From contig PMSU01000018.1 of NCBI GenBank assembly GCA_003168255.1, positions 13,740 through 47,314 of the forward strand: 33,575 bases of DNA, read 5' to 3'. The stretch is from Actinomycetota bacterium (lineage in GTDB: Bacteria > Actinomycetota > Actinomycetes > Streptosporangiales > Streptosporangiaceae). Within the stretch, counting starts at the first letter, position 1; each line of letters begins with the position of its first letter. Positions 14,266 to 20,568 of the stretch are shown here, piece by piece. The notes under the pieces were generated by a model, which worked only from the letters and a program-made list of their open reading frames with translations, made no database searches and had not been told where the DNA came from. The position numbers and the translations under genes are program-made.

Positions 14266-14985
14266 ATGGCATCAGCGCAGGCCCGGACCCAGGCCCGGAC
14301 CCAGGCCCCGGTCCAGGCCCGGACCCAGCCCCCGGTCCAGGCCCGGACCCAGACCCGCCGGACCCAGGCGCAGCGGACGACCGAGACCCGGCGCGCGCTG
14401 CTCGACGCCACCTTCGATGCCCTGGTCGAGCTCGGCTATCGAGCCACCACCACGACCGAGGTCGCGCACCGCGCGGGGCTATCGCTGGGCGCGCTGCTGC
14501 ACCACTTCCCGACCAAGGCCGACCTGCTGGCCGCGGCGGTCGGGCACGCCTTCGATCGCCGCCTCGAGGAGTACCGGCAGGCGATGGCCGCACTCGATCC
14601 GGCCGCCGACCAGCTCGATGCTTCCGTCGACTTGCTGTGGTCGATGTTCTCCGGTCCTACGTCCACCGCATGGCTGGAACTGTGGGTGGCGGCCAGGACC
14701 GACCCTGATCTCGCCGCCGCCGTCGTTGCGGTGGACCGGCAGTTCATGGCGGCCTGCAAGCAGCTGTACGCGGAGATGTACTCAGCCGAGGATGGCTCCG
14801 ACGATCCAGCTCACCCGCCGATCGGGCTCCACCTCGTTTACGCGCTGCTCGACGGCTTGGCCCTGTCCCGTTTGATCCACGGCTATGAGCCGCACCCGAC
14901 CCAAGAGGTTCTCGAAGCCTTCAAGGCGATGAGCCACATCACCATCGCCGCGTTGCAGCAAGCAAGCGAGCCACCGGAGGACTGA
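14266..14985 (+). CDS. TetR family transcriptional regulator with Gln-rich repeat N-terminus
   Basis: A 239-residue regulator. Residues 5-32 are a (Q-x-x-x)7 repeat (QARTQARTQAPVQART...) from a 12-bp DNA repeat, an extension not part of the fold. The HTH follows: TRRALLDATFDALVELGY, then TEVAHRAGLSLGALLHHF, PTKADLLAAAVGHAF. The C-terminal helices include WLELWVAARTDPDLAAAVVA, typical of TetR_C regulators of degradative or oxygenase operons. The start is the ATG at 14266, 6 bp after a -10-like hexamer, so translation is probably leaderless. The stop is one base before the GTG of the AurF-like gene, so both are one operon. Confidence 0.92.
   Translation: MASAQARTQARTQAPVQARTQPPVQARTQTRRTQAQRTTETRRALLDATFDALVELGYRATTTTEVAHRAGLSLGALLHHFPTKADLLAAAVGHAFDRRLEEYRQAMAALDPAADQLDASVDLLWSMFSGPTSTAWLELWVAARTDPDLAAAVVAVDRQFMAACKQLYAEMYSAEDGSDDPAHPPIGLHLVYALLDGLALSRLIHGYEPHPTQEVLEAFKAMSHITIAALQQASEPPED
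14278..14361. repeat. 12-bp in-frame tandem repeat (seven units) at a TetR N-terminus
   Basis: Seven consecutive 12-bp units from 14278 to 14361; units 1, 2, 4 and 6 are identical (caggcccggacc), the others differ by one to a few bases. They encode Gln-Ala-Arg-Thr type tetrapeptides. Confidence 0.95.
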
Positions 14986-14986
14986 C

Positions 14987-15979
14987 GTGACCACCGCAGC
15001 CGAGCCACTGCCCGCCCACCAAGAACTGCCTGCCCACGAAGAGCTGCCCGAGGTCAAGGCCGACAACTACGCAAAACTCCTGGCGAGGCTGAGCGGCCTG
15101 TCCGTCACCCATCACTTCGACGCCTACGGCGACGTCGCCTGGGACTCGCCGGACTTCACGATCGACCCGGCCGATCCGCGCTGGGAGCTGGGCGACGACG
15201 AGCCGCTCGGCGCGACGGAATGGTACCGCGCGCTCCCGGCGCGCAAGAGGGCGGAACTCGGGCTGGCCCGCGTCGCGTCCATGATGAAGATCGGGCTGGA
15301 GTTCGAGCGGGTGCTCAAGCAGGGGCTGCTGGAGTTCGCCGGCACGCTGCCGAACGGCGCGCCGGAATTCCGCTACGCCTATCACGAGATCATCGAGGAG
15401 GCCCAGCACTCCCTGATGTTCCAGGAGTTCGTGAACCGCAGCGGCTTCGACGCGGTGGGGCTGCGGCCGCTGGAGAGATTCGGCACCCGGTTCATCATCG
15501 GTCTGGGCCGCCGGTTCCCGCCGTTGTTCTTCGTCTTCGTTCTCGGCGGCGAGGAGCCGATCGACTACGTGCAGCGCAAGGAACTGCGCAGTGACGTTGA
15601 ACTGCACCCGCTGCTGGAACGGGTCATGCGCATCCACGTCACCGAAGAGGCCCGCCATCTGTCATTCGCCCGCCATTACCTGCGCACCAAAGCCAAGGAT
15701 CTCGGCCCGGTGGATCGTCTCTGGCTCGGTGCCGGCACGCCGATCATCCTGTCGGTCATGGCTCAGATGATGCTCAAGCCGTCCGCGCAGCTGGTGCAGG
15801 AGTACGGCATTCCGCGGTCGGTGATCCGCGAGGCCTACACCCGCAATCCGGCACACCGCGCGGAATCGCTGGCCTCGATGCGCCGCGTTCGCAAACTCTG
15901 CCAGGACATGGGCCTGCTCACCGCAGGCTACCAGCGGGTATGGCGCGCCCTCCGGCTGCTGGAAGACCCGGCCGCGTGA
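14987..15979 (+). CDS. AurF-like diiron N-oxygenase
   Basis: A 330-residue protein of the p-aminobenzoate N-oxygenase (AurF) family, which uses a diiron centre to oxidise amines. Iron-ligand segments in order: GLEFERVLKQGLLEF (first Glu), HEIIEEAQHSLMFQEFV (EExxH), HVTEEARHLSFARHY (EEARH). N-terminal residues 8-20 carry a partly repeated LPAHQE/LPAHEE from an 18-bp duplication (15008-15043). The GTG start at 14987 follows the TetR stop by one base and has GGAGGA at 14976-14981. Co-transcription with its TetR is therefore very likely. No biosynthetic cluster is around, so it may be a housekeeping or orphan member; the substrate is unknown. Confidence 0.9.
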   Translation: MTTAAEPLPAHQELPAHEELPEVKADNYAKLLARLSGLSVTHHFDAYGDVAWDSPDFTIDPADPRWELGDDEPLGATEWYRALPARKRAELGLARVASMMKIGLEFERVLKQGLLEFAGTLPNGAPEFRYAYHEIIEEAQHSLMFQEFVNRSGFDAVGLRPLERFGTRFIIGLGRRFPPLFFVFVLGGEEPIDYVQRKELRSDVELHPLLERVMRIHVTEEARHLSFARHYLRTKAKDLGPVDRLWLGAGTPIILSVMAQMMLKPSAQLVQEYGIPRSVIREAYTRNPAHRAESLASMRRVRKLCQDMGLLTAGYQRVWRALRLLEDPAA

Positions 15980-15994
15980 ATACCCCGGCGCCGT

Positions 15995-17509
15995 TCAGAA
16001 GAACTCGAAGTACTCGCGCATTTCCCAGTCGGTGACCGGCTGGCCGTCGGCAGGCGGCTTATCGGCCAGCCCGGCTTCATACCTTTTCAACTCGGCCCGC
16101 TTCATCATCAGCAGATAATCGACAAGATTTTTTCCGAACGTCCGACGGTAAAACTCGTCCGCTTCAAGTGCGCTGGCCGCCTGCGACAGGGAAGTGGGCA
16201 ACATGGGAACCTCGGCGGTATACGGGTCGTCCTCGACGGGCGCGACCTCCAGCCCCCGCCGGATGCCGTCCAGCCCGGCGGCGATATTGGCAGCCATATA
16301 GAGATACGGGTTAGCGGCGGGCTCGCCGATCCTGTTCTCCACATGGCTGCCGCCATCCCCGGGCGAACCCTGGACCCGGACGAGGGCGCCGCGGTTCTCC
16401 ACTGCCCAGCACACCCGGTCAGGGGCGAACGAGTACGGGCGGAAACGCCGGTAGCCGTTCACCGTCGGCACGGCGAACAGCATCATCGGTAGCGCGTGCT
16501 CCAGCAGCCCGGCGACGTACTGCCTGCCCACCGTCGACAGCGGGGCATCGGGACTGGCGAACACGTTCTGGCCGCTGTCGCGGTGGGTCAGTGACTGGTG
16601 CAGGTGCCAGCCGGAAGAGAAGAAGTTCGGCAGGCCCGGCGTGCACATGAAGGTGGCGAGCAGGCCGCGCCGCTGGCAGATCTGCTTGACCGCGGAGCGG
16701 AACAGCACCGCCGCGTCGGCCGCGGCCAGCCCGGCCATCGGGCCGAAGGTGAACTCCATCTGGCCCGGGCCCCACTCGTCCTCCATCGAGCGGGGCGGCA
16801 GCCCGACCGCGGACAGGCCGTCGCGGAGTGCCTCGAGCGTGTCGCTCACGCTGTCAAGCCGCACCTCGGACAGGAACTGATAGCCGCGCTCGAACACGCT
16901 CACCTGCGGCGCGGCCGGGGTGAACCCGGCGTTCTCCGGTGTGAGCGGCTGGGCGTCCAGCTTCACGATGTAGTACTCGATCTCGAGGCCGGCCAGGTAG
17001 TCGTAGCCGGCCTCGGCGAGATCGCGCAGCATGCGGCGCATCAGGCCGCGGCCGTCAAGCGGTACCGGCCGGCCGTTGCCGAAGTAGACGTCGCACAGGA
17101 TCCAGCCGGTGCGGTTCGCCCACGGCAGCACCCGGAAGGTGCCGGGGTCCGGCACGACGACGACGTCGGGGAACCCGGTGAATTCCTCGATGCCAAATCC
17201 GCCGCCCCGGGCGAACGCCGGCACGAACACCTGGTTGCCGGTGTCCAGGCTGTAGATGGCGCCGGAGAAGTCAAGCCCGTTGGCGAACGTCTCCACCGCC
17301 GCCTGGGCCGACAGCGACCTGCTGCGCGGCGCGCCGTGCTGGTCTACCACCACCATCCGCACGGTGCGCAGGTCAAGCTCGCGAATCCGGCGGATCACCT
17401 CACGGGCCGCGCTCTGCTGCTCGTCGGTGTGCAGGCCGTGCCTGGCCACGAACCCTGGCTGGCCGACTCCGGCGGTGCCCGCGGGGGGCTCTGGGGCTGA
17501 CGTGCTCAC
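15995..17509 (-). CDS. Glutamine synthetase family protein (GlnA-like gamma-glutamyl ligase)
   Basis: A 504-residue protein with both GS domains. The N-terminal beta-grasp is at about residues 40-130 (RIRELDLRTVRMVVVDQHGA). The catalytic domain carries LEIEYYIVKLD (metal Glu), EWGPGQMEFTF (metal Glu pair), GWHLHQSLT (ATP/metal His), and HVENRIGEPAANPYLYMAAN with AAGLDGI. Several typical GlnA elements, such as the adenylylation loop, are not seen, so it is more like GlnA3/GlnA4-type enzymes that glutamylate amines than the main GlnA. The GTG start at 17509 has GGAGG (reverse of 17518-17522) 8 bp upstream. It diverges from a class II amidotransferase gene and converges on the AurF-like gene with 15 bp between. 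Confidence 0.88.
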   Translation of the reverse strand: MSTSAPEPPAGTAGVGQPGFVARHGLHTDEQQSAAREVIRRIRELDLRTVRMVVVDQHGAPRSRSLSAQAAVETFANGLDFSGAIYSLDTGNQVFVPAFARGGGFGIEEFTGFPDVVVVPDPGTFRVLPWANRTGWILCDVYFGNGRPVPLDGRGLMRRMLRDLAEAGYDYLAGLEIEYYIVKLDAQPLTPENAGFTPAAPQVSVFERGYQFLSEVRLDSVSDTLEALRDGLSAVGLPPRSMEDEWGPGQMEFTFGPMAGLAAADAAVLFRSAVKQICQRRGLLATFMCTPGLPNFFSSGWHLHQSLTHRDSGQNVFASPDAPLSTVGRQYVAGLLEHALPMMLFAVPTVNGYRRFRPYSFAPDRVCWAVENRGALVRVQGSPGDGGSHVENRIGEPAANPYLYMAANIAAGLDGIRRGLEVAPVEDDPYTAEVPMLPTSLSQAASALEADEFYRRTFGKNLVDYLLMMKRAELKRYEAGLADKPPADGQPVTDWEMREYFEFF

Positions 17510-17613
17510 CTATCTGTCCTCCGTTCAGCTGTCGCAGGCTCGACGTCGACGAGCGACGGAGCAACCGTAATCCCGTGGCGTAGACCTCCCGGCATAGGGA
17601 AGCATATGTAGCC

Positions 17614-18414
17614 ATGTGCAGGCTGCTGGGTTATTGCTCGCGTGATCACGCCTCGGTCGCGGAGCTGATCACCGAACCCGGGCTCGGTGCGTTCACTGCC
17701 TTGTCGCAGTGGCACGGCGACGGCTGGGGCATGGCCGCCCGCGACGGCGGTGAGCTGCGGGTGGCGAAGTCGCCGCAGCGGGCCAGCGATGATCCGGATT
17801 ACTGGCGGCTGGCCGGGCAGCAGCTCGGCGATACCGGGCTGGTCCACTTCCGGTGGGCAACTCCCGGCCTGCCGGTGCAGGATCGCAACTCCCATCCGTT
17901 CATCCGCGGTGACTTCGCCATGGCCCATCACGGCGCTATACACCCGCAAGACAAGCTGCCCGAGATGCTCCCCCCGGCCTGGGAGCGGCAGCTCACCGGC
18001 AGCACCGACAGCGAACGCTACTTCCTGCACATCATGTACGGGCTCGACGCACGCGGTGGCGACGTGGTCGCGGCGGTGGCCGACACGGTGCGGCACATCC
18101 GCGGCAACTACATGCCGAACTGCCTGAATGCGATCCTGCTGGCGCCTGACGCGCTATACGCCATCTCCTGGCACGATCCGGAGCAGATTCCGTATGCGTC
18201 TATCAGGGAGATGGGCTCACCGGAGGATCCCGCCGGCTACTTCAACCTCGCCTACCGGCAGACGCCCGGCGCGGTCGTCGTCGCCTCCACCGGCTGGCCG
18301 CAAGATGGCTGGACCGTCTTGCCGAACGGCTCCGTGCTCGTCGTGGACAGGGCGACCCAGGCCACCAGCACGATGCCGCTGTTACCTGCGGTCAGTCCGA
18401 TGCGCGCGGCGTAA
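17614..18414 (+). CDS. Class II glutamine amidotransferase domain protein
   Basis: A 266-residue Ntn-hydrolase of the YafJ/EgtC type. Cys2 directly after the initiator Met (MCRLLGYC) is the expected nucleophile. Also present: LSQWHGDGWGMAARDG, VHFRWATPG (substrate Arg region) and NSHPFIRGDFAMAHHGAI, the glutamine-binding block. It has no synthase domain, so it either releases glutamate or ammonia from a gamma-glutamyl compound or partners another enzyme. The divergent neighbour is a gamma-glutamyl ligase of the GS family, which suggests, but does not show, a make-and-cleave pair. The last 23 bp overlap the end of lgt on the other strand. Confidence 0.88.
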   Translation: MCRLLGYCSRDHASVAELITEPGLGAFTALSQWHGDGWGMAARDGGELRVAKSPQRASDDPDYWRLAGQQLGDTGLVHFRWATPGLPVQDRNSHPFIRGDFAMAHHGAIHPQDKLPEMLPPAWERQLTGSTDSERYFLHIMYGLDARGGDVVAAVADTVRHIRGNYMPNCLNAILLAPDALYAISWHDPEQIPYASIREMGSPEDPAGYFNLAYRQTPGAVVVASTGWPQDGWTVLPNGSVLVVDRATQATSTMPLLPAVSPMRAA

Positions 18415-19378
18415 CTCCCTCAGCAGTCGCCTCGGCAGGATCATCCCGTATCTCAGTTTCGCCGCCAGTGCTGTCGCCAGCAGTGCTGGCGGCAGCGGAC
18501 CCGTCGGCAGCGGACCCGTCGGCAGCGGACCCGTCGGCAGCGGACCCGTCGGCAGCGGACCCGCTGGCAATCTGGCTGTCGGCCCGCTCGTCGGCGGTAT
18601 GCCGTCCCTTGATCTGCGTCCAGGCGAACCAGCCCGAGCCGATCAAGGTCATCGCGATGGCGACGAACATGTTGAGCCGCAGGCCGAGGAAGTGCGCCGA
18701 CGAGTCGATCCGGATCGTCTCCTCGAAGATCCGGTAGGCCGAGTAGCCGGCCACGTACAGGGCGAACAGTCCCGGCGGCTTGGTCCGGAGGTGATGCCCA
18801 ACCCAGACGAGCGCGGCTGCCAGTAGCAGGTCGAAGATCAGCTCGTACAGGAACGACGGCTGGAACGTGCTGAAGGCCGTGTAGCCGGGCGGCCGGTAGG
18901 CAAGCGGGATCTCCAGGCCCCACGGCAGGCCGGTCGGCTTGCCGAACAGCTCCTTGTTGAAGTAGTTGCCGATCCGCCCGACCGCCTGCGCGACAAGCAG
19001 TGCGGGCGCTATGGCGTCCATGAACACCGCTACGCTCGCGCCCGTCCGGCGCACCCGCCAGGCCCCCACGACGGCGGCCAGGGCGATACCGCCCCAGATG
19101 CCCAGGCCGCCGCTCCAGATGGCGAACACGCCGTACCAGACATGCGGGATATCCATCGGCGTAGTGATGTCGAAGTAGATCCGCCCGCCGATGATCCCCG
19201 CGGGAACCGCCCAGATCGCCACGTCGCCGACCAGTTCCGGGTCGCCGCCCTTGGCCTGCCACCGGCGCCGCGTAATCAGGATCGCCAGCGCGATACCGAC
19301 CAGGTACATCAGCGCGTAGAAGTGGATCTCTAGCGGGCCGATGTGGAAACCACTGATCGACGGGCTGGGAATGTGCAT
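18392..19378 (-). CDS. lgt: Prolipoprotein diacylglyceryl transferase
   Basis: A 328-residue inner-membrane enzyme that attaches diacylglycerol to the lipobox cysteine of preprolipoproteins. Visible: LEIHFYALMYLVGIALAIL, ISGG-type IIGGRIYFDI, the signature GRIGNYFNKELFGKPT (Lgt box), PSFLYELIFDLLL, and YRIFEETIRID. About seven TM helices end near residue 255. The remaining about 70 residues are a hydrophilic Asp/Ser/Ala tail with (ADGSA)n from a 15-bp repeat; such tails vary in actinomycete Lgt. The reverse-strand promoter TAGGCT (19385-19390) ends 6 bp before the ATG, so the message is probably leaderless. Its 3' end overlaps the amidotransferase gene by 23 bp. Confidence 0.96.
   Translation of the reverse strand: MHIPSPSISGFHIGPLEIHFYALMYLVGIALAILITRRRWQAKGGDPELVGDVAIWAVPAGIIGGRIYFDITTPMDIPHVWYGVFAIWSGGLGIWGGIALAAVVGAWRVRRTGASVAVFMDAIAPALLVAQAVGRIGNYFNKELFGKPTGLPWGLEIPLAYRPPGYTAFSTFQPSFLYELIFDLLLAAALVWVGHHLRTKPPGLFALYVAGYSAYRIFEETIRIDSSAHFLGLRLNMFVAIAMTLIGSGWFAWTQIKGRHTADERADSQIASGSAADGSAADGSAADGSAADGSAAASTAGDSTGGETEIRDDPAEATAEGVTPRASD
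18491..18565. repeat. 15-bp in-frame tandem repeat (five units) in lgt
   Basis: Five consecutive 15-bp units from 18491; the first four are identical and the fifth differs in its last two bases. It encodes ADGSA-type pentapeptides in the cytoplasmic C-terminal tail of Lgt. Confidence 0.95.
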
Positions 19379-19417
19379 GCAGCGAGCCTAGCCGCCGCCT
19401 GCTGCCATACTTGACCC
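19379..19417. promoter_or_regulatory. Compact divergent leaderless promoters of lgt and methyltransferase
   Basis: Only 39 bp separate the two start codons. Reverse strand: TAGGCT (19385-19390) then 6 bp to the lgt ATG. Forward strand: CATACT (19406-19411) then 6 bp to the GTG at 19418. Each -35 region would fall in or near the other's transcript start, so the two promoters may compete. Confidence 0.6.
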
Positions 19418-20182
19418 GTGGTCGACTCCGAACGCCGGAAGGCTCAAGCCGTCTCATTCGGGACCGCCGCCGCGACCTATGAGCGGGCCAGGCCGTCCTA
19501 CCCGGCCGAGGCCATCGACTGGCTGCTGCCGCCGGGCGCGCGACGCGTGCTCGATCTCGGTGCCGGCACCGGCAAGCTCACCCGCGGGCTCCGCGACCGC
19601 GGACTCGACGTCGTCGCCGTCGAGCCTTCGGCCGGCATGCGCGATCAGCTGGCCGCAGTGCTGCCCGGTGTCACGGTCATGGACGGTACGGCCGAGGAAA
19701 TACCGCTTCCCGACCACGCAGTCGAAGCCGTGCTCGTGGCGCAGGCCTGGCACTGGGTTGACCCGGCGCGAGCGGTACCCGAGGTGGCCCGCGTGCTGGC
19801 CGCCGGCGGCCAGCTTGGCCTGGTCTGGAACATCCGGGACGAGCGCGAGGACTGGGTGGCCGAGCTCGGCAGGATCATGCACGGAGGCGGCGATCCGGAT
19901 CGCTCCAGCAATTCTGGTCACGTCAGCGCCGCCCCGCTGGTCGGGCCACCCTTCGGGCCGGTCGAGCGCTTCGACGTCGAGTGGCGCCGGCCCACCACGC
20001 CCGCCGACGTCATCGACTTGGTTGCCTCACGCAGCTACCTCATCACCATGTCGCCGCCAGACCGCTCGGCCGTCCTGTCCCGCGTGCAGCACCTGCTCGA
20101 CACCCACCCCGGCCTCGCCGGGGCGGCCGAGATCACCATGCCGTACGTGACGAGGTGCTCCCGCGCCCAGCTGGCGCCCTGA
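19418..20182 (+). CDS. Class I SAM-dependent methyltransferase
   Basis: A 254-residue methyltransferase of the methyltransferase-11 type. Motif I is RRVLDLGAGTGKLTRGL (residues about 42-58), followed by VVAVEPSAGMRDQL (acidic residue after strand 2), MDGTAEEIPLPDHAVEAVLV (motif II area) and HWVDPARAVPEVARVLAAGG (post II/III). The N-terminal FGTAAATYERARPSYP is the usual cap of this subgroup, whose substrates are unknown. Reading starts at the GTG at 19418, placed 6 bp after CATACT. A shared-type hairpin (20214) follows 31 bp after the stop. Confidence 0.93.
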   Translation: MVDSERRKAQAVSFGTAAATYERARPSYPAEAIDWLLPPGARRVLDLGAGTGKLTRGLRDRGLDVVAVEPSAGMRDQLAAVLPGVTVMDGTAEEIPLPDHAVEAVLVAQAWHWVDPARAVPEVARVLAAGGQLGLVWNIRDEREDWVAELGRIMHGGGDPDRSSNSGHVSAAPLVGPPFGPVERFDVEWRRPTTPADVIDLVASRSYLITMSPPDRSAVLSRVQHLLDTHPGLAGAAEITMPYVTRCSRAQLAP

Positions 20183-20213
20183 CCCGAGACCTGTCTCGGC
20201 AGCGCCGTTAGGA

Positions 20214-20251
20214 GGAAGGATCCTGGCCGTATATACGACCAGGATCCTTCC
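20214..20251. terminator. Hairpin terminator candidate of the same family as 8364-8403
   Basis: GGAAGGATCCTGGCCG (20214-20229), 6-base TATATA loop, CGACCAGGATCCTTCC (20236-20251); 15 of 16 positions pair. It lies between the methyltransferase and the reverse-strand dehydrogenase relic, so it would terminate both. The core matches the hairpin at 8364. Confidence 0.75.
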
Positions 20252-20276
20252 CCATATTGCTCCAGCGGGTCATCGG

Positions 20277-20435
20277 TCAGGTCACGGTGAGAACGGCGTT
20301 GCGTCCTCGGATGTCGGCGATGACCTGCGGGGTGTGATCCCAGGGCAGCACGGTGCTGATCTCTGGATGCAGCCGGCCGTCCTGGACCAGGCGGACAAGG
20401 GGGTTTATCGGCTGGTCGGCACCAGGTCTTGGACA
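20277..20435 (-). pseudogene. Zinc-type alcohol dehydrogenase / quinone oxidoreductase (MDR), C-terminal relic
   Basis: The reverse frame from 20435 to the TGA at 20277-20279 reads PLVRLVQDGRLHPEISTVLP, then WDHTPQVIADIRGRNAVLTV, the standard end of MDR-family NADPH dehydrogenases. Upstream the frame is closed by TGA at 20436-20438 and there is no start, so only the last about 50 of about 310 residues survive. The segment 20436-20553 next to it holds no clear gene, apart from a 10-codon open frame (20512-20544) preceded by AGAAGGA, which I regard as chance. Confidence 0.75.
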
Positions 20436-20568
20436 TCAGCGTCGCGGGGAGTGACAGTGGTAGAGGAAGCTGTGCAGGCCCGACGAGATCGACGGAGCAG
20501 AAGGACCCGCAATGATGAGCATGACCACGTCGTTGATGCGCTGAAACTCAACGATGAAGGAGGTTCAG

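Noticed and set aside
16598..17500. 300-residue forward frame antisense to the glutamine synthetase gene
   Set aside because: Mirror of a strongly supported GS; Gln/His/Arg-rich without domain features.
20512..20544. 10-codon ORF with AGAAGGA upstream, possible leader peptide before the dehydrogenase
   Set aside because: Too short and no attenuator-like hairpins follow; the dehydrogenase has its own perfect SD.
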